A DNA stretch of 64,000 nt from Acidipropionibacterium thoenii DSM 20276 (GTDB lineage Bacteria; Actinomycetota; Actinomycetes; Propionibacteriales; Propionibacteriaceae): assembly GCF_000423445.1 (NCBI RefSeq), contig NZ_KE384018.1:266964-330963 (forward strand), written 5' to 3'. Of this stretch, positions 8,604 to 17,199 are shown piece after piece (position 1 is the stretch's first letter; every line of letters starts with the position of its first letter). Made by a program: the position numbers and the translations under genes. The notes beneath the pieces are model-generated. The model saw only the letters and a list, made by a program, of their open reading frames with translations, did not search any database and was not told the DNA's origin.

Positions 8604-9194
8604 ATGGGACGGCGAACGGTGGCTGCCGCAATGGCGGTGGTGATGATCGGCGCGGTGCTGGCCGGGTGTGAGGGTGACTCCGAGTCGGGGGCTTCGCCGA
8701 CGGTCGCTGCGAGCAGTGACGTCAGGCCCTCGGCGACGCCCACCCCGACTCTGACGCCCTCGCCGACCCCGAGCGAGGATGCTCTCTTCCTGGAGGCCAA
8801 AGAGGTCCACCTGAAGTATCTGGAGCAGTTCGTCGCACTCGAAAAGGCTGGTGGATCAACGACGCTGCCGAAGTCCATGAAGGAACTCGTTGGCGGGGAG
8901 TTTGAGGAAATCTTGGAGGACGTGTTTGCCCAATTTCAGAAGAAGGGGCTTTCTGCGACACCCGATTCGACTTGGCGACGTGTGTCTATCAGACAGGTCC
9001 CTGCAACGAAAGGTCATGCAGTCGCGATTGCGGCCTGCATTGACTATCGAGGCATGACCTTCGTCAGGAAGGACCTGCCCAACTCCTCTTCCGGGGGATG
9101 GGGCAAGGACGAACTTCAGTTTGACCGTGACGGATCGGACCTCGTGATCACGGAGGGAAGCTCAGAGAAGGGGCACTCATGCGAGCACGAGTAG
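8604..9194 (+). CDS. Predicted lipoprotein, function unknown
   Basis: 196 residues. A signal peptide ends in lipobox VLAGC, with Cys22 the likely lipidated residue, so the protein should be anchored on the outer face of the membrane. A Thr/Pro/Ser-rich spacer (about 30-58) precedes a ~135-residue domain (EAKEVHLKYLEQFVALEKAGG...) with two later cysteines. I do not recognise the domain. From about 8,850 to 9,150 the coding sequence is visibly less GC-rich in third positions than neighbouring genes, which suggests later acquisition. Its end overlaps the next gene by 16 nt, so the two are probably co-translated. Confidence 0.7.
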   Translation: MGRRTVAAAMAVVMIGAVLAGCEGDSESGASPTVAASSDVRPSATPTPTLTPSPTPSEDALFLEAKEVHLKYLEQFVALEKAGGSTTLPKSMKELVGGEFEEILEDVFAQFQKKGLSATPDSTWRRVSIRQVPATKGHAVAIAACIDYRGMTFVRKDLPNSSSGGWGKDELQFDRDGSDLVITEGSSEKGHSCEHE

Positions 9195-10033
9195 GTGTAT
9201 TTGTCCTTGCCCTGATGGTTTCCCTCAGTGTAGCTGGACCAGCATGGGCTGAGGTTTCCATCACAACTGGAGGGCCTGATGGAAACTTTGCTGTGTCGGG
9301 CACAGATAGAGGTTCCTCGGGAGGCAAAGCTCAACCAGGTTCGGGCTCAGGATCACAGGGCAGATCCGGGAATCAGGCTGAGCGCGGTCGCTCCGGCTCC
9401 TCTCAGACCTCGGGATCCGGTGGGGCCAGTGGGCGACAGGGCGGTTCAGCGAACTCGGGTGACTCATCGACGCTGACCTGCAATGGCCCATGCGAGCAGG
9501 GGGTGCTGTGGGAGGATCCGATCCCGACCGCCGGCGGCGGCGCACCAGTGGCGCCGACTCCTGAGCAGGTCCGGACCTGGGCGGTCTCGGCGGCGACATC
9601 GGTGAGACTTCCGGTTCCGGCTATCGGGATCGACCCGGATCCGTCGGTGAACAAGTGGAGGATCGTGGCGGTCGGGCAGCCTCTGTGGCTGTACGACTCG
9701 GCAGCCACGGTGGTGTCCTCGGCGGCATCGAACCAGGGGATCACGGTGTCGATCAGGGCCACCCGGGTCGCGGTGGTCTTCGACATGCAGGAGAAGGTGG
9801 TGCGCTGCACGGCGATGACGCGACGCCCGAGCACCGCCGATCCGAGGGCGAAGTCTCCGACCTGCGGCTACGTGTACCAGCGCAAGGGCGACCGGACGGT
9901 GCGGGCGACGGCGAGCTGGCAGATCTCCTGGGCGGCGCAGGGGCAGTCGGGGACGGTGGCGATGACCCGTGCCTCGACCCGGCAGCTTCCGGTGCGCGAG
10001 TTGCTGGCCGTCAACGTCCGCCCGAACTCCTGA
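9179..10033 (+). CDS. Secreted protein, function unknown
   Basis: 284 residues. Sec signal peptide MRARVGVFVLALMVSLSVAG ending near AWA-E. A Gly/Ser/Gln-rich low-complexity spacer spans about 40-95, followed by a ~180-residue domain with conserved-looking Cys pairs (TCNGPCEQG near 99; RCTAMTRR and TCGYVYQ in the last third) and Trp-rich strands (KWRIVAVGQPLWLY, ASWQISW). The pattern of a Pro-rich region, an LWLY strand and a CGYxY strand recurs in small secreted actinobacterial proteins of unknown role. Coupled to the preceding lipoprotein by a 16-nt overlap; a joint surface function is an inference. Confidence 0.7.
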   Translation: MRARVGVFVLALMVSLSVAGPAWAEVSITTGGPDGNFAVSGTDRGSSGGKAQPGSGSGSQGRSGNQAERGRSGSSQTSGSGGASGRQGGSANSGDSSTLTCNGPCEQGVLWEDPIPTAGGGAPVAPTPEQVRTWAVSAATSVRLPVPAIGIDPDPSVNKWRIVAVGQPLWLYDSAATVVSSAASNQGITVSIRATRVAVVFDMQEKVVRCTAMTRRPSTADPRAKSPTCGYVYQRKGDRTVRATASWQISWAAQGQSGTVAMTRASTRQLPVRELLAVNVRPNS

Positions 10034-10088
10034 CACCGGCCTGCAACTCCCGGCCCCGCCCCGCAGCTACCCGGCATAGGCTGACCGG

Positions 10089-11351
10089 GTGACGACCCGA
10101 CTACGTATCGCCCAGCTCGCCAACTTCGTCGGCCCGGTGTCCGGCGGGATGAAGATCGCCATCGATCAACTCGGCCAGGGCTATGTCCGTGCCGGACACG
10201 ACAGGATCCTCGTCATCCCCGGGCCCCACGATCTCATCAAGGAGACCGAGGCGGGCATCATCGTCCAGGTCGCGGCCCCCAGGGTCTCCAAGGAGTACCG
10301 GATGATCGCCACCCCGTGGAGAGCGCTGCGAATCCTGGAACGGTTCCACCCCACCTCGATCGAGTCCTCCGACAAGTGGACGCTCAGCCCCGTCGCTGGC
10401 TGGGCCGAGCGCCGCGGCATCGGCTCAGCACTGTTCAGCCACGAGCGGCTCGACGACATGCTCAGCCTGCTGGTGCGCCGCCAGTTCGGCGTCGAGGCCA
10501 CTGTTGGGGCGCTCAACCGGCATCTCTCCAAGGCCTTCGACGTCGTCGTGGTGACATCGGACTACTCGGCCGGGGAGTTCGCAGACACCGGTGCCCGGCT
10601 GTTCAAGGTCCCGCTCGGCGTCGACCTGGAGACCTTCAACCCGGACAAGCGCGATCCCGAGGCGCTCACCCCGAACCCCGACGGGGTCCTGCGGCTGTGC
10701 TATGTCGGTCGGATGTCGCACGAGAAGAGCCCCCAGCTGGCGCTCGCGGCAGCCCTGGAGCTCTACGACCGCGGCGTGGCCGTCCAGCTGGACATGTACG
10801 GCGTCGGCCCCGACATGGAGGCGATGCGCGCACAGGCAGGCGACTCCCCGGTGATCTTCCACGGCTTCGTCGACTCCCGCGAGGACGTCGCCCGGGCTTT
10901 CGCGGCCGCCGACATCTCCTTGTCGGTATGCCCCGCCGAGACCTTCGGGCTGGCGGTTCTGGAGGCACTGGGAACCGGCACCCCGGTGGTCACCTCCAAC
11001 CGCGGCGGCGCCCACGAACTGGTCGATGAGACCTCGGGGGAGTCCGCCAACCCCGACCCGGTGAGTCTGGCAGACGCCATCGACCGGCTGGCCACCCGAT
11101 TGGGCCCCGAGCTGCGCAGGGCAGCCAGGGCACGGGCCGAGAAGTACACCTGGCAGGCCTCGGTGGACCGGATGCTGGAGCTGCACACCATGCTCGCCCA
11201 GACCGTCCCCGCCCGTCCGTACTGGCGGGCGCAGATGCACGCGAGGATGGACTCCCGCAGCGGGTTGTCCGACCTCCCGGAACCGGACAACCTCGGGGGC
11301 ACGCACTCCCACCGGTCGCATTCCCACAGGTCAGACTCGAAGGAGCGCTGA
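10089..11351 (+). CDS. Glycosyltransferase family 4 (GT-B)
   Basis: 420 residues, retaining GT4 type. The N-terminal acceptor domain has the Gly-rich VSGGMKIAIDQLGQGYVRAG near 17-36. The C-terminal nucleotide-sugar domain has YVGRMSHEKSP near 202, then YGVGPD, and the E-x7-E motif region CPAETFGLAVLEALGTGTPVV near 280-300. A His/Ser-rich tail ends the protein. A TAGGCT box at 10077-10082, 6 nt before the GTG, suggests a leaderless mRNA. The transglutaminase-like gene starts 5 nt after the stop, so they share a transcript. Sugar and acceptor are unknown; an envelope glycolipid or polysaccharide role is likely. Confidence 0.85.
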   Translation: MTTRLRIAQLANFVGPVSGGMKIAIDQLGQGYVRAGHDRILVIPGPHDLIKETEAGIIVQVAAPRVSKEYRMIATPWRALRILERFHPTSIESSDKWTLSPVAGWAERRGIGSALFSHERLDDMLSLLVRRQFGVEATVGALNRHLSKAFDVVVVTSDYSAGEFADTGARLFKVPLGVDLETFNPDKRDPEALTPNPDGVLRLCYVGRMSHEKSPQLALAAALELYDRGVAVQLDMYGVGPDMEAMRAQAGDSPVIFHGFVDSREDVARAFAAADISLSVCPAETFGLAVLEALGTGTPVVTSNRGGAHELVDETSGESANPDPVSLADAIDRLATRLGPELRRAARARAEKYTWQASVDRMLELHTMLAQTVPARPYWRAQMHARMDSRSGLSDLPEPDNLGGTHSHRSHSHRSDSKER

Positions 11352-11356
11352 GATCG

Positions 11357-12025
11357 ATGAAGAAGTTGGTGCTCTCATCGGCCCTTGCCGCCGCAGCCGG
11401 AATCGCCGTCCTGCCGGTCATCATCAGGGCCCTCGGACCCGAGCCCGCGCTGCCCGAGCACACCACACCCGGCGGCCCCACCCGCACCCTGCGCGACATC
11501 GACGACGTGGTCGCCGCCTGCCGCGAGGACGCAGCCCGGCCGGACGGCCCCCAGGGAGCCGAGCTCATCGACCTGGCGACCTCGTTGGTCCATCAGATGT
11601 ACAGCCACTACTCCTGCTGGCACCTGTGGCTGTCGCCGGCCCAGTCTCTGGCGGCCGGCCACGGCTGCTCGCTGCAGTACAACATGGCCCTGGCCGAGGT
11701 GCTGAGGAGGCTCGGATTCACCGTCCATCCGGTGCACGCCTCGCGGGTCCGGATGGAGCACCACCCCTGGTACCACACCGGTCACGCCTGGCTTCAGGTC
11801 GAGGTGGACGGACGCCGCCTGGACGTCTGCGCCTCACGGCCCGGCAACCGGGCCGGCGAGGTCGCCTTCGTCCCGATCACCGAGGTGCGCCCGCTCGGCC
11901 CGCTGACCTGCGCCGACAACACCCTGGCGCTGGCCCCGATCGTGGTCGCCAGCCTGTGGCGGAGCTGGCTGACCGGCCGCCCGGCGGCGCGCTGGATGTA
12001 CCGGCCCTTCGGTCAGACCGCCTGA
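11357..12025 (+). CDS. Transglutaminase-like (papain-fold) protein
   Basis: 222 residues with a hydrophobic N-terminal helix (about 4-24), so membrane-anchored or secreted. The core fits the transglutaminase-like fold: a Cys in HGCSLQYNMALAEVLRRLGF near 96, a His in YHTGHAWLQVEVDG near 140, and Asp in RRLDVCASRPG near 155. These superfamily members are often proteases or inactive binding proteins rather than cross-linkers. It follows the glycosyltransferase by 5 nt. Activity is not established. Confidence 0.7.
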   Translation: MKKLVLSSALAAAAGIAVLPVIIRALGPEPALPEHTTPGGPTRTLRDIDDVVAACREDAARPDGPQGAELIDLATSLVHQMYSHYSCWHLWLSPAQSLAAGHGCSLQYNMALAEVLRRLGFTVHPVHASRVRMEHHPWYHTGHAWLQVEVDGRRLDVCASRPGNRAGEVAFVPITEVRPLGPLTCADNTLALAPIVVASLWRSWLTGRPAARWMYRPFGQTA

Positions 12026-12032
12026 GCCGGCC

Positions 12033-12719
12033 TCACAGTCCTGCGAGCCACTCCTGGATCATCCCTCGGCCCGCCCGTGCCAGCTCTGCGCCGAAAGCCT
12101 CGGCATCGGCGCGGATCCTGGCAGGCGAGACGCCGTTGCCCGCCAGTTCGTGCGCGTGACCGATCAACCAGCGCTCGATATGGGCCGGATCGGCCTCGAG
12201 GTGGAACTGCAGTCCCAGGACACCCGGCCCGATCGAGAAGGCCTGTTCGGCGGCCTCGGTGCGTGCCAACAAGGTGCCGGTGGTCGGGGTGGTGAACCGG
12301 TCGCCGTGCCAGTGCAGGACCGGGACGCCCTCGAGATGGCCCAGCACCGACGACCTGCCCTCCGCAGTGAGGTGGATCGGGCCGAAACCGATCTCGACGG
12401 CCTCCCCACTGTCCAGGGATCCACCTGCAGCCACCGCCAGCAACTGCGCTCCCAGACAGATCCCCAGCGTCGGGCCGCCGGTGGCCAGCCGGTGCCGCAG
12501 AAGCTCACGCTCGGCCCCGAGCCAGGGATAGCTGTCGGTGTCCAGGGCTCCCACCGGCGCGCCGAGGACGATGAGGAGGTCGGGGTCCAGATCAGCGATC
12601 CGGTCGGCAGAATCGGCGACGTCTAGGTACTCGACCCCGTAGCCGGAGTCGCGCAGCACCGGTTCCAGCAGACCCAGATCCTCGAAGTGCACGTGGCGCA
12701 ACGCCACTGCGGCGGGCAT
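12033..12719 (-). CDS. Type 1 glutamine amidotransferase (GMP-synthase-like)
   Basis: 228 residues. The class I GATase nucleophile elbow GICLGAQLLA (Cys near 92) and a later HxE-type pair (LQFHLEADP) are present, the layout of stand-alone GuaA-like amidotransferases. The partner that would use the released ammonia is not evident. The ATG at 12719 starts MPAAVALRHVHFEDLG, typical of the family, with GAGGA 8 nt upstream. A longer TTG-started reading from 12758 has no better ribosome site. A small ORF ends one base before this ATG, so translation is probably coupled. Confidence 0.8.
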   Translation of the reverse strand: MPAAVALRHVHFEDLGLLEPVLRDSGYGVEYLDVADSADRIADLDPDLLIVLGAPVGALDTDSYPWLGAERELLRHRLATGGPTLGICLGAQLLAVAAGGSLDSGEAVEIGFGPIHLTAEGRSSVLGHLEGVPVLHWHGDRFTTPTTGTLLARTEAAEQAFSIGPGVLGLQFHLEADPAHIERWLIGHAHELAGNGVSPARIRADAEAFGAELARAGRGMIQEWLAGL

Positions 12720-12720
12720 C

Positions 12721-12777
12721 TCAGCGGTCCTCGGCCACGGCGCGATGGTCGGCGACAACTGATATCCGAACCTGCAT
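12721..12777 (-). CDS. Upstream small ORF (18 aa) before the amidotransferase
   Basis: Encodes MQVRISVVADHRAVAEDR and stops one base before the amidotransferase ATG. It has the strongest ribosome site in this region (AGGAGG, about 5 nt before its ATG) and a TAGTCT -10-like box at 12809-12814 that would place the mRNA start about 25 nt upstream. This looks like a coupling or leader peptide. It could also be a remnant N-terminus, since it is out of frame with the main gene. Confidence 0.45.
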   Translation of the reverse strand: MQVRISVVADHRAVAEDR

Positions 12778-12880
12778 GGGGCCTCCTGATCGGACGTGTG
12801 ATGATCTCAGACTATTCACAACGGGATGCAGAACGGCGGGGGACCCTGCCGGGAGCATCCCGGCCCACCGGGACGCAGAA

Positions 12881-12906
12881 CGGCCCCCGTCAGTTGACGG
12901 GGGCCG
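12881..12906 (-). terminator. Terminator after sodA
   Basis: Perfect 12-bp stem CGGCCCCCGTCA/TGACGGGGGCCG with a 2-nt centre, 34 nt past the sodA stop on the minus strand. A second, 6-bp hairpin lies at 12849-12863. Confidence 0.8.
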
Positions 12907-12939
12907 AACGTGCGGTCGGATCGGCTGATCGAGCTCGGC

Positions 12940-13557
12940 TCAGATCAGGCCAGCGGTGCTCCTGGCGCGTGTCAGCCGGGCGGCGACGTCGGTCCAGTTG
13001 ACGACGTTCCACCAGTTCTTCACGTAGTCGGCCTTCACATTCTTGTACTGCAGGTAGTAGGCGTGCTCCCACATGTCGAGCTGCAGCACCGGGATCTGGC
13101 CGGTCGGCACATTGCCCTGCTGATCGAACAGCTGGAGGACGTTGAGACGCTGCCCCAGCACATCCCAGGCCAGGATGGCCCAACCGGAGCCCTGGAGGCC
13201 CTTGGCGGTCTCGTTGAAGTGGTTCTGGAAGCCCTCGAAGGAGCCGAAGTACTCGTCGATGGCAGCCGCGACATCGTTGCCCTCGGGGCGTCCACCGCCG
13301 TCGGGGGACATGTTCTTCCAGAACACCGAGTGGTTGATGTGGCCGCCGAGGTTGAAGGCCAGATCCTTCTCAAATTTGTTGACGGCCCCCAGGTCGCCCT
13401 TCTCGCGGGCCTCGGCCAGCTTCTCCAGGGCGGTGTTCGCGCCGCCGACGTAGGTGGCGTGGTGCTTGTCGTGGTGCAGTTGCATGATCTCGCCGGAGAT
13501 ATAGGGCTCCAGAGCGCCGTAGTCGTAGTCGAGATCGGGAAGGGTGTAGACAGCCAT
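12940..13557 (-). CDS. sodA: Superoxide dismutase, Fe/Mn family
   Basis: 205 residues converting superoxide to peroxide and oxygen. Metal ligands are visible as the His in [11 protein letters not shown] near 28, the His in [10 protein letters not shown] near 77, and Asp and His in [12 protein letters not shown]. Propionibacterial enzymes of this family are known to work with Fe or Mn; which metal is used cannot be read here. The ATG at 13557 begins [14 protein letters not shown] and has GGAGGA 4 nt upstream; a longer in-frame reading to 13635 is ruled out by that site. Confidence 0.96.
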   Translation of the reverse strand: MAVYTLPDLDYDYGALEPYISGEIMQLHHDKHHATYVGGANTALEKLAEAREKGDLGAVNKFEKDLAFNLGGHINHSVFWKNMSPDGGGRPEGNDVAAAIDEYFGSFEGFQNHFNETAKGLQGSGWAILAWDVLGQRLNVLQLFDQQGNVPTGQIPVLQLDMWEHAYYLQYKNVKADYVKNWWNVVNWTDVAARLTRARSTAGLI

Positions 13558-13648
13558 ACTTCCTCCAAATGCGTGATGAATCTGCCGGGTTCTCCCGCCA
13601 GTGCCCGGTGAAGGGCTTGTTGTGAGGTACAGCACATGCCGCGGTGGT

Positions 13649-14584
13649 TTATTCCCGCCCGCCGGCGGTGTCCATCCAGGAGACGCCGTCCTGGCGGCTC
13701 CGGGCCGGGTCGCTGGGAACCGGTTCCTGGGCCGGCAGGAAGACCGCGCGCCTGGTGGTGCGCCGCAGCACGTGCATCACGGCGGGGCCCAGGATGAGCA
13801 GCAGGGCTACCGTGCTGATCGCCCGGCCGAGATTCCAGCCGAAGGCGGTGACGGTCTCGTAGACCAGGAACCGCCTCAGGTTCGCCCCGGTGCCCAGAGC
13901 GGCGTCATAGCTCAGCCCGGTCTGTCCGGAGCCGCCCAGCGCGAAGGGCCAGAAGGCGAAGTCCATCAGGGCGCCGTAGATGAAGGCCGCGACCGCCGAG
14001 TAGCAGCACAGCAGGACCATCTCCATCACCCTGCCGGCCTTGGGCAGCAGGCCCGCCCCCAGCCCGACGAAGGCGGCGGCGACCATCTGGTAGGGCAGCC
14101 AGGCGCCGAATCCACCGGTGATCAGGGCCGAGGCGAACAAGGTGGTGGAGCCGAGCACGAAGCCGAATCCCGGACCGAAGACGCGCCCGCCCACCACGAT
14201 GAGGAAGAACACCGTCTCGATGCCGGCGGTACCCGCCCCCAGTGGGCGCACCGCGGCCCCGATGGCGGTGAGGACACCGAGCATGGCCAGCCCGGGAACG
14301 TCGAGGGAGTGGTTGGCCAGATCGGAGACCACCAGCGCCAGGCACAGCGGGGTGAGGCCGAACAACAGCACCACAGGTACCCATTCGGGCAGGTCGGAGG
14401 CCGACCAGAGCAGCGGCCACAGGAAGGTCACCAGGGCCAGGGCGCCGGTCAGCGCCAGCAGGATCCCCGAACGCGGGCTGAACCGGGCGATGTCGAGATC
14501 GGAGCGGCCGCCCGGTTCGGACTGGACACGGGCCTCGGCGCGGGTGTCGGCGGGCAGCTGGGCGACGCCGGGAGCCGGACTCAC
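13649..14584 (-). CDS. ECF transporter S component, cobalamin-linked (CbrT-like)
   Basis: 311 residues from a GTG that overlaps the ATPase stop (GTGA). After a ~40-residue polar N-terminus there are about seven membrane segments. The stretch [18 protein letters not shown] followed by [19 protein letters not shown] is typical of energy-coupling-factor substrate-binding proteins. Last gene of the cobalamin-riboswitch operon, so the likely substrate is cobalamin or a corrinoid precursor; that follows from the riboswitch and the two surface proteins, not from the S sequence itself. Confidence 0.82.
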   Translation of the reverse strand: MSPAPGVAQLPADTRAEARVQSEPGGRSDLDIARFSPRSGILLALTGALALVTFLWPLLWSASDLPEWVPVVLLFGLTPLCLALVVSDLANHSLDVPGLAMLGVLTAIGAAVRPLGAGTAGIETVFFLIVVGGRVFGPGFGFVLGSTTLFASALITGGFGAWLPYQMVAAAFVGLGAGLLPKAGRVMEMVLLCCYSAVAAFIYGALMDFAFWPFALGGSGQTGLSYDAALGTGANLRRFLVYETVTAFGWNLGRAISTVALLLILGPAVMHVLRRTTRRAVFLPAQEPVPSDPARSRQDGVSWMDTAGGRE

Positions 14585-16239
14585 GGCGTCACCTCCGCCA
14601 CCCGCAGCACCGGCACCGGGTGGAAGACCTTGGCCAGCTGCGGGGAGTAGGCGGGGGAGGAGGTCACCACGTCGCGGGTCGACCCGTCGGCGATCACCTC
14701 GCCACCGGCCAGCAGCACCGTGCGGTCGCACAGGGTGGCGGCGAACTCGACATCGTGGGTGCTGATCACCACGCACGACCCGGCATCGCGCAACCCGCCG
14801 ACGATGGCGGCCAGCCGGTCCTTGGCGGTGTAGTCCAGCCCGCGGGTGGGTTCGTCGAGAAGCACCACGCGCGGATCGGCGGTGAGCTGGATCGCCAGCA
14901 CCAGGCCCAGTCGCTGGCCCTCCGAGAGGTCGTGCGGGTCGGCCTGGGGGTCCAGGTCCAGGCCCAGTTCGGACAGCCGCTGACGGCAGGTCCCCACCGG
15001 TCTGCTCGACTCCTTGTCGGCCTGTTCGCACTCGGCGGCGACGGTTGGAAGGTAGAGCAGGTCTGCGGCCGTCTGGGGCACCAGGGAGACCTCGGCACGG
15101 ATCGCCGAGGCGTCGGCCCCGCGCGGATCCACACCATCGATCTCGACCTGTCCGGTGCTCGGCGTCGCCCCGGCCAGGGCCCACAGCATCGATGACTTGC
15201 CCGAGCCGTTGCGCCCCATCAGGGCGGTCACCTGGCCGGCGGTCAGCTCGAGATCGACGTCGCGCAGGGCCACCGTCTCCCCGTAGCTCACCGACAGCCC
15301 CTTGGTGCGCACCAGGACGGGGTCGGTGCGGCCGACCCCGGGGTCGACGGCCTGGGGCACCCGAGCGGTGATGCCCTCGACCTGGACCCGCCGGCGCGCG
15401 TCACGGACGCTGACCGGCACATCCTTCCAGCCGACCCGCCGGGCCAGCCGTGACAACGGGGGCTGCAGGTCGGCGACGGACAGCACCTGGGAGGGCGTCC
15501 CGGCCACCACCCGACCGTCGCCGGGCAGCCACAGCATCCGGTCGGCGATATCGGTGACCCGTTCCAGCCGGTGCTCGGCCAGCATCACGGTCAGCCCGAC
15601 ATCCTGGACCAGGGTCTCCACCGCGGACAGCACGTCGTGGGCGGCGGTGGGGTCCAGCGCCGAGGTGGGCTCGTCGAGCACCAGCACCCGAGGCTGGGCG
15701 GCCAGCACCGAGGCGATCGCCACCCGCTGCTGCTGACCTCCCGACAGCTCCATCAGGTGTCGGCGGCGCAGGTCGGCGATGCCGAGCAGGTCGAGGGTCT
15801 CCTCCACCCGCTTGCGCATCGTGGCCGGCGTCATCCCCAGCTGTTCCATGCCGTAGGCGATCTCGTCCTCGACGGTATCGGTGACGAATGAGGCGATCGG
15901 GTTCTGCGGGACGAAGCCCACGGTCTGCGCCAGTTCGCGAGGACGATGGGTGGATGTCGCCCGGCCGCCGACGGTGACCAGACCGCGCAGCACCCCACCG
16001 GTGAAATGGGGGACCAGGCCGGTGATCGCGCCGAGCAGCGTCGACTTGCCGGCACCGGTGCTGCCGATCACCAGGCAGAGGTCGCCCTCCGGCACATCGA
16101 AGGAGACGTGGTCCAGCTCGGGGCGCTCGGCTCCGCAGTAGTGGACGCTCACCTGGTCGAACCGGATCATCGGCTCGGGACCGGCCGTCCCCGGAGGTTC
16201 GGAGTCGAGCAGGGCGGGATTCATCTGGCAGGAACTCAC
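14581..16239 (-). CDS. ECF transporter fused ATPase (EcfA1-A2 type)
   Basis: 552 residues with two complete ABC ATPase domains in one chain. Domain 1: Walker A GSTGAGKST near 58, signature LSGGQQQR, Walker B VLVLDEPTSALD. Domain 2: Walker A GRNGSGKSS near 348, a degenerate signature LSEGQRLGL, Walker B VVLLDEPTRGLD. It drives import through the T and S proteins encoded on either side. The GTG start overlaps the T-component stop (GTGA) and its stop overlaps the S start, so the three are translationally coupled. Confidence 0.9.
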   Translation of the reverse strand: MSSCQMNPALLDSEPPGTAGPEPMIRFDQVSVHYCGAERPELDHVSFDVPEGDLCLVIGSTGAGKSTLLGAITGLVPHFTGGVLRGLVTVGGRATSTHRPRELAQTVGFVPQNPIASFVTDTVEDEIAYGMEQLGMTPATMRKRVEETLDLLGIADLRRRHLMELSGGQQQRVAIASVLAAQPRVLVLDEPTSALDPTAAHDVLSAVETLVQDVGLTVMLAEHRLERVTDIADRMLWLPGDGRVVAGTPSQVLSVADLQPPLSRLARRVGWKDVPVSVRDARRRVQVEGITARVPQAVDPGVGRTDPVLVRTKGLSVSYGETVALRDVDLELTAGQVTALMGRNGSGKSSMLWALAGATPSTGQVEIDGVDPRGADASAIRAEVSLVPQTAADLLYLPTVAAECEQADKESSRPVGTCRQRLSELGLDLDPQADPHDLSEGQRLGLVLAIQLTADPRVVLLDEPTRGLDYTAKDRLAAIVGGLRDAGSCVVISTHDVEFAATLCDRTVLLAGGEVIADGSTRDVVTSSPAYSPQLAKVFHPVPVLRVAEVTP

Positions 16240-17189
16240 AGGTCATCCTTCGAGGGCGGCGGGGAGACGATGCCGGGCAGGGCCATCAGCACGACGATCG
16301 CCACGATCACAGGAGACAGCTGCGGCCAGCTCAGCGGCAGCGCAGGTGGCCACATCAGCATCGGATCGTCGCTGTGCAGCCACCAGGCCAGCAGCCCGGC
16401 GGCCAGCCCGCAGCAGGCCGTGATGGTCTCCTCCAGGCGCCACGGGTCGGGGCGATAGCGGGTCACTCTTGAGGTGCTACCGAAACCCCGGGCCTCCATC
16501 GACTGGGCGAGCAGCATCGAACGTTCGATGGAGTCCTCCAGGACCGGGACCACCAGGCCGCGAACGGCATGACGCCGCGAGGTCGTGGTACCCCGCAGCC
16601 GACGGGCCCGGGAGACCCGCTGCACCGACTCCACCAGTTGGGGGGCCACGGACAGCGCGATCACCACCGAGGTGGCGATCCGGTGGAAGTGACGCGGCAG
16701 GCTGCGGAAGGCCCGTCGCGGGTTGGCCAGGGTGTTGGCCGCTCCGACGCAGAACAGCAGCACGGCCAGCCGGGAGGCGTCGATGACGGTGAAGGCGATC
16801 CCCTCCAGGGTGACGGGACCACCCAGCTCGATGCCGGCGAACCAGGCGGGCAAAGAGATCTCGGGCAGGGTGAACAGCACCGTGCCGTAGCGGATCCCGC
16901 CCAGCAGGATCTGGAAGACCACCCGGATGCCGATCACGATGAGAGCCAGCCAGGCATAGGCGCGGATCGAGCGTGCCCAGGGCGCCGCCGAGCGGCGGAT
17001 CACCACCACCCAGGTGATCGCCCCGGCCAGCAGCAGGAGCAGCAGCGCGTTACGGGTGAAGCTGGCCACCGCCATCCCACCGCAGGCCCACAGCCACCAC
17101 GCCCACGGGTGCAGGGTGCGGCGTCGGCGGACCGGCGGCGGGGGTGGGGCGCCCGGCCCGGCTCCGCGCGGGGTCACCTGCCTCGTCAT
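16236..17189 (-). CDS. ECF transporter T component (transmembrane coupling protein)
   Basis: 317 residues. A Pro/Arg-rich N-terminus precedes four to six membrane segments. The cytoplasmic coupling region has the two short helices typical of EcfT: VSRARRLRG near 200 and AQSMEARGFG near 230. It passes ATP-driven movement from the ATPase to the S subunit. It begins 11 nt after the DUF4430-like gene and overlaps the ATPase start. Confidence 0.88.
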   Translation of the reverse strand: MTRQVTPRGAGPGAPPPPPVRRRRTLHPWAWWLWACGGMAVASFTRNALLLLLLAGAITWVVVIRRSAAPWARSIRAYAWLALIVIGIRVVFQILLGGIRYGTVLFTLPEISLPAWFAGIELGGPVTLEGIAFTVIDASRLAVLLFCVGAANTLANPRRAFRSLPRHFHRIATSVVIALSVAPQLVESVQRVSRARRLRGTTTSRRHAVRGLVVPVLEDSIERSMLLAQSMEARGFGSTSRVTRYRPDPWRLEETITACCGLAAGLLAWWLHSDDPMLMWPPALPLSWPQLSPVIVAIVVLMALPGIVSPPPSKDDL

Positions 17190-17199
17190 CTGGTGCGGC

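Noticed and set aside
14585-15184. N-terminal extension of the S component into the ATPase gene
   Set aside because: Out-of-frame ATPase sequence; the GTG at 14584 overlaps the ATPase stop and gives the expected length.
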